DNA from: a virus
IMG/VR virus record: IMGVR_UViG_3300050821_009705
Coordinates: 1-33,575 of that record
Strand: one strand, 5' to 3'
Length of the DNA stretch: 33,575 bases
Below the pieces are notes generated by a model, which ran no database searches, was not told where the DNA came from, and saw only the letters and a program-made list of their open reading frames with translations. Made by a program: the position numbers and the translations under genes. Shown here piece by piece: positions 7,979 through 15,035 of this stretch. Within the stretch, counting starts at the first letter, position 1; every line of letters begins with the position of its first letter.

Positions 7979-8137
7979 ATGAACGTTCACTTCTTATTGA
8001 TCCTGGTTGTGGTTCTTCTGTTAATTGGTGCGCTGCCGACCTGGCCCTATTCTCAAGGGTGGGGCATCTATCCGTCCGGCGGCCTTGGCGTTGTAGTGCT
8101 TATCCTGATCATTCTTCTGCTCATGGGGCGAATATGA
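7979..8137 (+). CDS. DUF3309-like membrane peptide
   Basis: 52 residues. AAAAGGAGATTT precedes the ATG, and the stop overlaps the next start as ATGA. The sequence has two hydrophobic stretches flanking GALPTWPYSQGWGIYPSGGL and ends in LLLMGRI. The core LGALPTWPYS..WGY.PSGGLG is the hallmark of DUF3309, a family of ~50-residue inner-membrane peptides found in many proteobacteria and sometimes in phages. Function unknown. Confidence 0.85.
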   Translation: MNVHFLLILVVVLLLIGALPTWPYSQGWGIYPSGGLGVVVLILIILLLMGRI

Positions 8138-8700
8138 AACTTCTATCGTTATGGATCTATGGCGTGTTGGCGGCAATCTTATTGGCGGGCGCACCACAAG
8201 CCCACGCGGATGTGACGAGCGCGTTGCAAACGGTTTGCAATAACGTGGATTGCTTGAACAACTTTACCGGGAAAACGGGGTGGAGCTTCATTCGGCAGCA
8301 AGAATATACCGGAGGGTTCACGGATCTTGAATCGACGTGGTATCTCAGCCCCGGCCCTGGATTCGATATTCCGATCGGGCCAGGCCCCTCCTTGGGAACG
8401 CCGCTGATCGATATCAATGCAATCTTCAAGGTCGGGAAGTTAGTCAGCGACAAAGTGCCGGCGGTGAACAAAGTCGTCAACTCGGATCCGTTCCTGAATG
8501 GATTGCTTGGCGCGTTGACGATCGGCGAATCGTTTGATTATGACGCCTCCGCCCAAAACCGTGGGAAGTTTTTCGATATCACCTGGCTGGGCGCCACGGC
8601 GAAGTGGGGCAACGCGGCGACGCCTCCGGTCGCGCCTGCGCCAGATGTGCCCAAGACCTCTAAATTGAATCTCATCATTCCGTGGACCTCATCGACCTAA
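8134..8700 (+). CDS. Secreted hypothetical protein
   Basis: 188 residues from ATG 8134 (ATGA overlap). A classic Sec signal peptide ends in LLAGAPQAHA|DVT. The mature protein has one early Cys pair (TVCNNVDCLNN) and aromatic beta-like strands (GFTDLESTWYLSPGPGFDI, FDITWLGATAKW). A Pro/Ala-rich segment follows near the end. It resembles exported surface or periplasmic proteins. Possible roles include envelope modification or superinfection exclusion, but there is no motif to decide. It overlaps the downstream phosphatase by 19 bp. Confidence 0.75.
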   Translation: MKLLSLWIYGVLAAILLAGAPQAHADVTSALQTVCNNVDCLNNFTGKTGWSFIRQQEYTGGFTDLESTWYLSPGPGFDIPIGPGPSLGTPLIDINAIFKVGKLVSDKVPAVNKVVNSDPFLNGLLGALTIGESFDYDASAQNRGKFFDITWLGATAKWGNAATPPVAPAPDVPKTSKLNLIIPWTSST

Positions 8701-9122
8701 AACCTGCGAAGCCTGGCTGGGGCCAGGTGTGGCAGGGTTCGGAGTTGGCCGACTGGTTTGATAAAGTCCCCTCCCCCAAATGCGTCATCTCCATGGTAGG
8801 CGAGTGCGGTCTTGGCCCGGCGATCTCGTGGGCGATGATCGATGACGATCGCGCCACGCTGCCGGACGCGGGCCTGATTGCGGCGGCCGATGCGTCGATC
8901 GGATTCTTAAAGAACGGTTACAACCTCTTGGTGCATTGTTTTGAAGGAAAATTCCGGTCCACCTATATGGACGTGGCGATCCATATGCGAACGGGAATGC
9001 TATTCGCGGATGCGTACGCCCTCGTGCGATCGCGCCATGTGATCGCGGATTTAAGGGAAGGGACCAAGGCGCAATTGATGCGGTTGGAATCTGTCCTGAA
9101 TAGCGTCGTTAAACCCACCTAA
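8682..9122 (+). CDS. Tyrosine/dual-specificity phosphatase-like protein
   Basis: 146 residues from GTG 8682; the start overlaps the secreted-protein gene. NLLVHCFEGKFRS contains the protein tyrosine phosphatase loop HC-x5-R-S (Cys86 nucleophile, Arg92 phosphate binding), placed as usual after a hydrophobic strand and before a helix. The loop from SWAMIDDDRATLPD could supply the general-acid Asp. Overall length matches minimal dual-specificity phosphatases. The expected activity is dephosphorylation of Tyr/Ser/Thr or of another phospho-substrate. The target is unknown; a host regulator is inferred. The gene ends just before the largest AT-rich gap of this half. Confidence 0.8.
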   Translation: MDLIDLKPAKPGWGQVWQGSELADWFDKVPSPKCVISMVGECGLGPAISWAMIDDDRATLPDAGLIAAADASIGFLKNGYNLLVHCFEGKFRSTYMDVAIHMRTGMLFADAYALVRSRHVIADLREGTKAQLMRLESVLNSVVKPT

Positions 9123-9160
9123 AAACACCTCCGTCGGTAAACCGTTGTAAAACAAGCGTT

Positions 9161-9190
9161 TTGGGAAATCTTTCTCCTTTGTGTTATTAT
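9161..9190 (+). promoter_or_regulatory. Possible sigma70-type promoter in the 9123-9242 gap
   Basis: TTGGGA (9161-9166, 4 of 6 to the -35 consensus), an 18-bp spacer and TATTAT (9185-9190, 5 of 6 to the -10 consensus). It lies in an AT-rich 120-bp gap. Otherwise I see only short palindromes there (CGGTAAACCG and AAAACAAGCGTTTT) and no coding frame. Confidence 0.4.
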
Positions 9191-9242
9191 TATGATGATG
9201 TATAACATAGGTATGGAAAACAAATCGATAGGGGGTATTCAG

Positions 9243-9386
9243 ATGAACAATGTTTTAGATGGAGTCAGACCGGATGCGATCCAATGGGCGTTCTGGGATG
9301 AGGTCTTAGTATTAGAGGAAGACGCGGTCCGGCTGAAACCGATCAGAATCGAGGTCAATGATGAATTGGACGCATTGTCGGTATGA
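9243..9386 (+). CDS. Small acidic hypothetical protein
   Basis: 47 residues from ATG 9243, chosen because AGGGGGT lies just upstream; an in-frame ATG at 9192 would add a non-typical leader. The product is acidic (WDEVLVLEEDAV, RIEVNDELDALSV). It has no signal peptide or recognisable domain. Its end overlaps the next gene in another frame. Confidence 0.6.
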   Translation: MNNVLDGVRPDAIQWAFWDEVLVLEEDAVRLKPIRIEVNDELDALSV

Positions 9387-9540
9387 GGGTTGCCGGCGGA
9401 AACTTCCGCCTCAACTTCAGGTATACGGGTTTTGTGACGCGATCTGTTTTTCGCTTCACGAAGAGGAAAAGGATGTCCACATGAACGTGGCGCTGGAGGC
9501 GTTCAAAAGGGAAGGCGAACCGAACGGAGGGGGCCGATGA
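9358..9540 (+). CDS. Small zinc-binding treble-clef-like protein
   Basis: 60 residues from ATG 9358 (or 59 from the adjacent ATG 9361), preceded by GAGGT. Four cysteines (CRYEGC, later FCDAIC) with an aromatic residue between the pairs suggest one zinc-binding knuckle. The following helix (FSLHEEEKDVHMNVALEAF) fits the helical arm of a treble clef. It could bind nucleic acid or a protein partner. The stop overlaps the next start (ATGA). Confidence 0.65.
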   Translation: MMNWTHCRYEGCRRKLPPQLQVYGFCDAICFSLHEEEKDVHMNVALEAFKREGEPNGGGR

Positions 9541-9857
9541 AAAAAAATCACGTTGACGAAGCGGGGGCGGAGTGGCCAACGGCTAGCGATCAGGGGCTTT
9601 CAAGACCTACGCAAACGCCGACGCTGAACGCAAGAGAGTTAATGCATAACCTAGGAATTACGTTGGATCAAGCCGCCTTCATCGTCCGCGCCGTGAAGTG
9701 TCATGAGGAAATACTTAACGCCTTAAGGGATGCGGTAATTGACCTTGACTCTATTTACAATCACGCGGCGGTATACGGTGATTTTGTTGTTTCGCTCGGA
9801 AAATTCAGACGACTTAATTCGATAAAGCACGCCATCACCAAAGCGGAGGGATTATGA
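9537..9857 (+). CDS. Hypothetical helical protein
   Basis: 106 residues, ATGA overlap at the start. After a polar N-terminus, LNARELMHNLGITLDQAAFI looks like a short helix-turn-helix. The rest is helical (KCHEEILNALRDAVIDLDSI). No catalytic motif and no recognised family. It may be a small regulator, which I state only as a possibility. Confidence 0.65.
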   Translation: MKKNHVDEAGAEWPTASDQGLSRPTQTPTLNARELMHNLGITLDQAAFIVRAVKCHEEILNALRDAVIDLDSIYNHAAVYGDFVVSLGKFRRLNSIKHAITKAEGL

Positions 9858-10048
9858 CCTTTATTTGTGAAATTTTTAAAACAGAAGACTCTCTTGGGAG
9901 AATTGGTTTTACGGCATATTGGAATAGGAGAAAACGAGCGCAGGTATTTCATTGCCGAAAAGATCAATTTGAGTTATGGCCAAAAATAGAAGGACATAGA
10001 ATTATTTGGAAAACAGCCATCGCCAAAGCGGAGCGGGTAAACGGCTAA
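9854..10048 (+). CDS. Small AT-rich hypothetical protein
   Basis: 64 residues. GGAGG precedes the ATG, and ATGA and TAATG overlaps lie on either side. It is basic and aromatic (GFTAYWNRRKRAQVFHCRKD, KIEGHRIIWKTAI). The gene is visibly richer in A and T than its neighbours (ATTTTTAAAACAGAAG and similar runs), which suggests recent acquisition. No known family. Confidence 0.6.
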   Translation: MTFICEIFKTEDSLGRIGFTAYWNRRKRAQVFHCRKDQFELWPKIEGHRIIWKTAIAKAERVNG

Positions 10049-10692
10049 TGGAAAGTATCTTCGCATCGCGGGCGGTGATCGGTCAGCGATATCTGACCAA
10101 GAGGGGATGGCCGGTGACGGTTCTGGCAATGGGGTTGGCGTACGGGCGAACGGCGGTCGAACTACGAAACGATTTGACGGGCACTAAAACGATCGTTTCT
10201 ACAAGTCAACTTCTCTGGCCGTATGATGAGAAACGGATCACAAAGGAGGCCATTCACATGGCGAAAGCACAGAAGGAAACGACAAAGACGGCAGGATTCA
10301 AAGGAAGCGCGAGAGGCGCGGCGCGGGCGGCGGACGGGGTGAGCATTCGGTTGTTCCGTGAGATAGACGGAGCCATTCAGGATGTGATGTACCTGGACGG
10401 GACGCTCACTTATAAGGGAAAGAAATACGCGACGTTGAAAGCGGTGGCCGAAGCGATCCGTTGCAAAGCGGTGAGCGGATCCGGTCGCTCGTTCTTCGGA
10501 CTGCGGACCCAGGGAAATATCGAACTGGGGAAGGAAATCATCAGGGGGTTGGCCGATAACAAGCAGGAAGGCGGCTTAAAATTCCCCAAGGTCAAAAGGG
10601 TCAAGGCGCGTAAAGCCGATGACGACGAGGAAGAGACGGCGCGGAAGGCGACGAAAGAATCAGCCACGATCGTGGCGAAAGGACGGAAATAA
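10048..10692 (+). CDS. Two-module protein with RAMA/DUF2924-like C-terminus
   Basis: 214 residues from ATG 10048 (TAATG overlap). The first ~70 residues form a compact module (IGQRYLTKRGWPVTVLAM, later DLTGTKTIVS). The second contains DGTLTYKGKKYATLKAVAEA and then SGSGRSFFGL. This matches the (y.G..Y.sL..aA..i.....sG..FFGL) pattern of RAMA/DUF2924-type nucleic-acid-associated domains. The tail is highly charged (KADDDEEETARKATKE). A strong internal start at 10258 separates the two modules. A role in DNA binding is inferred. Confidence 0.7.
   Translation: MESIFASRAVIGQRYLTKRGWPVTVLAMGLAYGRTAVELRNDLTGTKTIVSTSQLLWPYDEKRITKEAIHMAKAQKETTKTAGFKGSARGAARAADGVSIRLFREIDGAIQDVMYLDGTLTYKGKKYATLKAVAEAIRCKAVSGSGRSFFGLRTQGNIELGKEIIRGLADNKQEGGLKFPKVKRVKARKADDDEEETARKATKESATIVAKGRK
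10242..10260 (+). promoter_or_regulatory. Internal ribosome binding site and start within the RAMA-like gene
   Basis: AAAGGAGG (10242-10249) lies eight bases before an in-frame ATG at 10258. This would give a 144-residue product consisting of the RAMA-like module and charged tail only. The site is stronger than the one at 10048. Confidence 0.55.
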
Positions 10693-10865
10693 TGAGCGAG
10701 ATACTGGAAGGCGAATACCAAGGGAAAGCGATGATGATCATCCGTCAGACGCCCCAGGATAAATTCCCGTTTCAGTTTGGAGTCAAAAAAGCCAAATTGA
10801 TCGTGGAGAATATCGACGCGATTAAGCGGTTTGTCGCGAAGTACGGAGACGCATCGCAGTCATGA
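10692..10865 (+). CDS. Small hypothetical protein, 57 residues
   Basis: Bounded by TAATG (start 10692) and ATGA (stop 10863-10865). The product begins MSEILEGEYQGKAMM and continues to PFQFGVKKAKLIVENIDAI. The FxFGxxKA.li.enid.i pattern is familiar from short conserved phage proteins, often seen in early gene clusters, but no function is known. The frame exactly fills the space between its neighbours. Confidence 0.7.
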   Translation: MSEILEGEYQGKAMMIIRQTPQDKFPFQFGVKKAKLIVENIDAIKRFVAKYGDASQS

Positions 10866-11410
10866 AAACAGCCCTTCTCTTGGCGGTGTTGTCGGGATCC
10901 GCCTTCGCCGTGACGCCGGGGCAGGTCGCCCTGGCGTTGCGGCACGAAGGGTCGGCGGCGGACGGCCGCGTCGTAGCGGTGGTCTTGGCGAATATCAATA
11001 GGGAACTTCCCCGTTATTTCCCCAAAGGGCCGTTTACGGCCGCTGACATCGTGGCGATCGGCATGGTCGAGACGCGATTCAATCCGCGATCGATCGGGAC
11101 GAGCGGAGAGCGCGGCGTGTTTCAGGTGATGCCCTATTATGGGAAGGGGCGGAACCTGGCGGAATTGTCTTTGAACACTCGTCTATGCCTCAAGATTCTC
11201 GCCGGGAAATATCGGGAACATCCGGACAGGCGACGGGCGGTGATCGCGTATAACGGGTATATCGTGCGTCATGGGAAACTGCGGGAAAACTATTGGCGGC
11301 TGTTCTGCCGGCAGCGCGCTTTACTGATCGCATTCGCGCCGCGGCCCGCGAGACGCCCGATGGTGGCGGTGGCAGAGGCAGAAAAATTGGCAAAAGATAT
11401 CGGCGCATAA
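10862..11410 (+). CDS. Exported SLT-type lytic transglycosylase (endolysin candidate)
   Basis: 182 residues. The signal peptide MKTALLLAVLSGSAFA is followed by VTPGQ. The fold of goose-type/SLT lysozymes (GH23) is indicated by IGMVETRFNPRSIG, with Glu70 as the likely catalytic acid, then GERGVFQVMP (82-91) and AYNGY, which match the SLT E..fnp.a.s..Ga.G..Q.mp and AYN motifs. It would cleave peptidoglycan between MurNAc and GlcNAc in the periplasm. Sec export means it need not rely on a large-pore holin. The C-terminus is basic and Pro-rich. It may be the lysis enzyme or a virion-associated one; the small membrane gene just downstream favours lysis. Confidence 0.8.
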   Translation: MKTALLLAVLSGSAFAVTPGQVALALRHEGSAADGRVVAVVLANINRELPRYFPKGPFTAADIVAIGMVETRFNPRSIGTSGERGVFQVMPYYGKGRNLAELSLNTRLCLKILAGKYREHPDRRRAVIAYNGYIVRHGKLRENYWRLFCRQRALLIAFAPRPARRPMVAVAEAEKLAKDIGA

Positions 11411-11424
11411 AAGGAGACACCACT

Positions 11425-11541
11425 ATGGAATTGTTGCTTTGCTTTCTTTTCGCTGTCGTCGTAGTCGGCGCGGTACGGACGTTGGGAAATATTCTGGAAT
11501 GGATCGGAGAGCACATTTTTGGGTTTGAGGGGGACGAATGA
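11425..11541 (+). CDS. Small single-pass membrane peptide
   Basis: 38 residues from ATG 11425 with AAAAGGAG upstream. It begins MELLLCFLFAVVVVGAVRTL, a single membrane segment, then an amphipathic helix ending FGFEGDE. The stop overlaps the next start (ATGA). Its position right after the transglycosylase makes a holin/pinholin or lysis-accessory role plausible, but nothing else supports it. Confidence 0.65.
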   Translation: MELLLCFLFAVVVVGAVRTLGNILEWIGEHIFGFEGDE

Positions 11542-11687
11542 TTGCCGTGACGGACTGGGTCAGCGCAGCGGCGGCGCTGGAGTACGCACAATTGATGCTC
11601 ACCTCTCCGGTGGACGAGGATGACATGGAGCGCGCCAGGATCGCCGTGAGGGCAACTCTGGCGTGGGTGCGAAAAGATAATTCTTGA
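11538..11687 (+). CDS. Small helical hypothetical protein, 49 residues
   Basis: Starts by ATGA overlap at 11538. The peptide (MIAVTDWVSAAAALEYAQLM to TLAWVRKDNS) is mostly alpha-helical with an acidic turn (DEDDMERARI). No domain recognised. The frame fills the gap up to the possible promoter at 11684. Confidence 0.6.
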   Translation: MIAVTDWVSAAAALEYAQLMLTSPVDEDDMERARIAVRATLAWVRKDNS

Positions 11688-11712
11688 CTATTGGATATAT
11701 GATTATTAAGAT
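11684..11712 (+). promoter_or_regulatory. Possible sigma70-type promoter
   Basis: TTGACT (11684-11689, 5 of 6), a 17-bp spacer and TAAGAT (11707-11712, 4 of 6). It would serve the zinc-ribbon gene at 11738 and perhaps the recombination block. Confidence 0.35.
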
Positions 11713-11737
11713 GATCGCCGTGAAAGGAAAAATAAAA

Positions 11738-11872
11738 ATGGAAATACCCTGCAAATGCCGGCTTTGCGGACACAAATGGGCCTCAAGAAAAAAGGAACCC
11801 AAGTCGTGCCCGAAGTGCAAACGGTACGATTGGAAGGAAGAACATGAAAAACGACCGCGCGTCGCTGCTTAG
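11738..11872 (+). CDS. Small zinc-ribbon protein
   Basis: 44 residues from ATG 11738 (AAAGGA upstream); the frame is open back to a TTG at 11684 but without typical coding content. CRLCGHKWASRKKEPKSCPK carries CxxC pairs spaced as in phage zinc ribbons (C.rCGheW..r...pk.CP.C....W). It is likely a nucleic-acid or partner-binding knuckle. The end overlaps the next gene by 29 bp in another frame. Confidence 0.75.
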   Translation: MEIPCKCRLCGHKWASRKKEPKSCPKCKRYDWKEEHEKRPRVAA

Positions 11873-11975
11873 CGGATTATTTGGGCGGTTGGGTCGGGCG
11901 ATTCAAAAGGACGAGCAGTACCGTAAAGATCTAATCGAGGCGTTGACCAACGTTCTGTGTTGGCCGCCGAGATAA
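11844..11975 (+). CDS. Small hypothetical protein, 43 residues
   Basis: ATG 11844 follows GGAAGGAAG and overlaps the zinc-ribbon gene. The peptide (MKNDRASLLSGLFGRLGRAI ... VLCWPPR) is a single amphipathic helix. No function can be assigned. It is the only frame that fills 11873-11975. Confidence 0.55.
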   Translation: MKNDRASLLSGLFGRLGRAIQKDEQYRKDLIEALTNVLCWPPR

Positions 11976-11988
11976 ACAAGGAGACCAT

Positions 11989-13023
11989 ATGGAAGGTAAA
12001 GAGTTAGAGTCCCGCGATTCTGTCAATGTTTTAGATCGTCTGCCGTTCAATCTCACCCAGTTGTTGGCGTTCGCCACCCAAAAGAAACGCGATCAGTCCC
12101 AGGCCATGGAAGATGCGATCGAGCAGTTGCGGGCGATGCCTCAATTCGCATCGAAAGCCTATTACTCCATCCCCTTTAAAAAGTGGGTGAATGGGAAACA
12201 GGTGGAAGAAATCGTAGAGGGTCCGAGCATCAAGGCGGCGACGGCGCTGACCGGATGCTGGGGAAATAATATCGAAGGCGCCTTTATGGGCGAGGAGACC
12301 GACGACTACGTGGACGTGTCGGGGTATTTCTTCGATATCGAAACGGGGAAGCTCACGATCCGTCCGTGGCGCGTCTCGAAGACCTATCGCGGCAAGGACG
12401 GGAAGGTCCAGCAATGGCGGTACGATATGCTACAGAAGCAGATCATGGCGGGCGTGTCGAAGGCGATCCGCAATGCGGACCTGAACGGACTGCCGGCGGG
12501 CTACGTGGCGGAATATTATGCGGAAGCGAAACGGATCGCGGCGCGGGGCGGCAAGGTCCAGGAGAGCGAAAAGCAGGATCCTGCGGATGACGTGAAGGCC
12601 ATTTCGCAGCAGATCGAAAACTGCATTTCGCGGTTCGAGGAAATGGGAGTCGGGCGCGAGGATACTATCGGGTATATCAATCGTCACCGCGACCTGGAAA
12701 ATGAAGAAATGGTCGCGGCTCATCTGATCGGATTGTTAAACGCTCTTGAGGAAGGACAAGTCGTACTGGAAGATGTTTTTACGGCCCCTCAAGCCTCCGA
12801 ACCGATTGCCGAGCCGCAGCGGACCACTGGCCAGAATAAGAAGCCGATGGAGAATACGGCGGCGACCGAAGAACCCAAAAAGCGGAAATTGCCGGAAGAC
12901 CGGAAACGGACGCAATCGAAGTTCAGCGGCGCGACGTGCGCGGTCTGCGGGAAGGCGATCAAAAAAGATCAGTGGATTTACAAGAACGATCGCGACCAAT
13001 GGGTGCATGAGGAAACGTGCTGA
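11989..13023 (+). CDS. Probable phage recombination (ssDNA-annealing-type) protein with C-terminal zinc knuckle
   Basis: 344 residues, AAGGAG upstream. The core has YSIPFKKW, then EGPSIKAATAL, a WGN segment, a VDVSGYFFD strand, RPWRVSKTY and QKQIMAGVSKAIRNADLNGL. This ordered set is typical of a phage family often placed with RecT/ERF-like annealing proteins; my assignment rests on that memory and on the adjacent RecB-like nuclease. The C-terminus has CAVCGKAIKKDQWIY and HEETC (Cys317, Cys320, His340, Cys344), a probable zinc site. The likely role is homologous recombination and repair of phage DNA with the next gene's nuclease. An unrelated replication-associated protein is the alternative. 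Confidence 0.65.
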   Translation: MEGKELESRDSVNVLDRLPFNLTQLLAFATQKKRDQSQAMEDAIEQLRAMPQFASKAYYSIPFKKWVNGKQVEEIVEGPSIKAATALTGCWGNNIEGAFMGEETDDYVDVSGYFFDIETGKLTIRPWRVSKTYRGKDGKVQQWRYDMLQKQIMAGVSKAIRNADLNGLPAGYVAEYYAEAKRIAARGGKVQESEKQDPADDVKAISQQIENCISRFEEMGVGREDTIGYINRHRDLENEEMVAAHLIGLLNALEEGQVVLEDVFTAPQASEPIAEPQRTTGQNKKPMENTAATEEPKKRKLPEDRKRTQSKFSGATCAVCGKAIKKDQWIYKNDRDQWVHEETC

Positions 13024-13026
13024 CCC

Positions 13027-13656
13027 ATGTTCCCGAGCGACGAGATCCTATTCGATGAAGAGCCCCATCTGTATCGCTTTCGCGGCCGGGATTATATCTC
13101 GGTGACGCAGGCGATACGGTTGGCGGGGATGGGGGACGACTTCAGCATGGTCAGCGAGGAGCGTATGGACTATGCGCGGCGGCGGGGCCGGATGGTTCAC
13201 TTGGCCTGTCAGTATTTTGACGAAGGGGTTTTAGATCTTCAATCGGTCGATGCGGCCATCCGTGGCTATGTCGAAGCCTATCTCAAATTCCGCGAGGAGT
13301 GCAAAATCAAAGTCATCGAAACCGAACAAAAGATCGTTGCGGAACGAATGGGATTGGCCGGCACGCCGGACCTTATCGCCTGGATGAGCGGTAGGCGCGT
13401 GGTGATCGATCGGAAAACCTCGCAGCACATGAGCAAGTCGATGGGGCTTCAGACGGCGGGTTATAAAATCCTTCGCGAACAAGTTGAAAATACACAACTG
13501 ATCTATGGGCGCTACGGATTGCGCCTGGAAAAAACGGGGAATTATAAATTATTCGAACACGACAACCCAGAGGACGAGCCGGCGTTCCGCGATGCGTTGA
13601 GCCACGCGATCAGCGAAAAGAAAATGGAAAAGTGGCGGGTTCAATACGGGAAATGA
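13027..13656 (+). CDS. RecB-like PD-(D/E)XK nuclease
   Basis: 209 residues. The motif order fits lambda-exonuclease/RecB-type folds: GRMVHLACQYFD with His58, a Glu at 100, GTPDLIAWM with Asp115, then VVIDRKTSQ with Asp128 and Lys130 (D-x-K), and LQTAGYKIL with Gln142. These should form the metal-dependent active site of a DNA exonuclease. The partner is the upstream annealing-type protein. Three bases separate it from that stop, and the end overlaps the HNH gene (ATGA). Confidence 0.85.
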   Translation: MFPSDEILFDEEPHLYRFRGRDYISVTQAIRLAGMGDDFSMVSEERMDYARRRGRMVHLACQYFDEGVLDLQSVDAAIRGYVEAYLKFREECKIKVIETEQKIVAERMGLAGTPDLIAWMSGRRVVIDRKTSQHMSKSMGLQTAGYKILREQVENTQLIYGRYGLRLEKTGNYKLFEHDNPEDEPAFRDALSHAISEKKMEKWRVQYGK

Positions 13657-14144
13657 AAAAGGAAAAATTCATCGAATGGCTTCGCACAAACGGGGCCGAG
13701 ATTCTGCCGACGACCAATAGCTACGAGTTGGCGCGGTTCATGGCTCATGGGCGCGTGAACATTGTTTACGAAGGACGGCGCGGGATTCGGTGTGTCGGAT
13801 TCGCGCAGGAGTGCCTAGAGGCATGGCAGGAAGGTCGCGCCATGAATATGGGCTTTACGCAGAAACCCCGGAATTCCTTGCAGAGGAAACAACTGGCGTT
13901 GCTTCAGCGGGATGGCAGTCTTTGCTTTTATTGCGGGATGGTGATGTCTGGAACCCCTGGTACGCAAATGCAGATGACCGTGGAACACCTGGTAGGAAGG
14001 GCGAAAGGCGGCCCCGACCATGAGGATAATTTAGTCTTGTCGCACGAGGTGTGCAATAAAAAGGTGGCGAATTTGCCGTTGATCGAAAAACTTAAAGAGC
14101 GAGAAAGGAACTTATATGGAATCAATCGTCATCCAACAGCCTGA
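13653..14144 (+). CDS. HNH endonuclease
   Basis: 163 residues from ATG 13653 (ATGA overlap). The first ~60 residues are an N-terminal module of unknown type (EILPTTNSYELARFMAHGR). The C-terminal half is an HNH domain: LCFYCG (zinc Cys91, Cys94), MTVEHLVGRAKGG (Glu111, His112), HEDNLVLSHEVCN (Asn126, His131, Cys134). It should nick or cut DNA. It could be a free-standing homing-type nuclease or a packaging/recombination nuclease; its tight coupling with the RecB-like gene argues that it belongs to the module. Confidence 0.85.
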   Translation: MKKEKFIEWLRTNGAEILPTTNSYELARFMAHGRVNIVYEGRRGIRCVGFAQECLEAWQEGRAMNMGFTQKPRNSLQRKQLALLQRDGSLCFYCGMVMSGTPGTQMQMTVEHLVGRAKGGPDHEDNLVLSHEVCNKKVANLPLIEKLKERERNLYGINRHPTA

Positions 14145-14796
14145 CCCGGAAGAGCACGAGCGTCACGGAAGCGTCCTGGTCACGGAGGCCAACGGCGTGG
14201 TGATCGCGAACAATGATGACCGTGAATTAGCGGGCGCATTCGTGAACAATATCGATGAAACGCTAAAGCGGATCTTGAAGGAGTTTGACGGGACGCAGGA
14301 AAACCCCGGACCCGTCACCTTGGCGCATCGGGCCTGGAAAAGCGGCGTAGCGCTGCGGGAGCGCGCTATTGCGTCCTTCGTGATGGCGAAGGGCATTATC
14401 AACGGGAAGGTTCGGAAGTACGAATACGACGTTGAGAAAAAGCGCCTAGAGGAGGCAAACAGGCTCCAAAAGAAAGCGCAGGAAGAGGCCGAGGAGCGCC
14501 GTAAACAGCAGATCGCGGAGGCCAAGCGGTTAGGAGACCGGGAAGCGGTCGAAAACCTCAAGGCGGCCCCCATAAGCGTTGTAGCGCCCCCTCCCAAGAC
14601 GCCGGAGGTCAATAAGGTGGCCGGGATGCGTCGCACGGCGCCCATGTGGGATTTTGAGATCACGGATGAAGCGAAGATACCGCGACGGTTCTTAGTCGTG
14701 GATGAGTCCGCCATCCGGGCCCTGGTGAAACGGTTAGGAGCTCAGCATGGGATCCCCGGCATCACGGTGTTCGATTCCCGATCGCGGGGGGCGTGA
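14116..14796 (+). CDS. Coiled-coil phage protein of early gene cluster
   Basis: 226 residues, AAAGGA upstream, overlapping the HNH gene by 29 bp. An N-terminal acidic part precedes LAHRAWKSGVALRER, a long charged coiled coil (KKRLEEANRLQKKAQEEAEE ...), a Pro-rich linker (APPPKTPEVNKV) and a C-terminal domain (WDFEITDEAKIPRRFLVVDE, IPGITVFD). This order matches a widespread phage protein family seen beside recombination genes. Its function is not established; a structural scaffold for DNA processing enzymes is a guess. Confidence 0.7.
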   Translation: MESIVIQQPDPEEHERHGSVLVTEANGVVIANNDDRELAGAFVNNIDETLKRILKEFDGTQENPGPVTLAHRAWKSGVALRERAIASFVMAKGIINGKVRKYEYDVEKKRLEEANRLQKKAQEEAEERRKQQIAEAKRLGDREAVENLKAAPISVVAPPPKTPEVNKVAGMRRTAPMWDFEITDEAKIPRRFLVVDESAIRALVKRLGAQHGIPGITVFDSRSRGA

Positions 14797-15035
14797 TGGT
14801 CAGCATTCCACACGATACAGCGCATCCGTTGGTAGATCATCAGCTAGGAATCTGCGAATGGGGATTGAGCAAGCGCGAGGAGTTCGCCAAGGCTGCGATG
14901 CAGGGATTTTGTGGAGCACCTAATCAAATGGATTGGAACGCCACGCAAATTGCGATCTATGCCGTGATACAGGCCGATGCTCTCATCGAGGCACTGAACA
15001 AATCGAAATTGGATTTAGATAGGGCGCATGAATGA
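14796..15035 (+). CDS. Small hypothetical protein
   Basis: 79 residues from ATG 14796, sharing its A with the preceding TGA. The GTG at 14793 is an alternative. The sequence has LGICEWGLSKREEFAKAAMQ and a C-terminal helix (ALIEALNKSKLDLDRAHE). It has the look of short phage helical proteins (AMQ.f..), with no enzymatic motif. The stop overlaps the next start. Confidence 0.65.
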   Translation: MVSIPHDTAHPLVDHQLGICEWGLSKREEFAKAAMQGFCGAPNQMDWNATQIAIYAVIQADALIEALNKSKLDLDRAHE

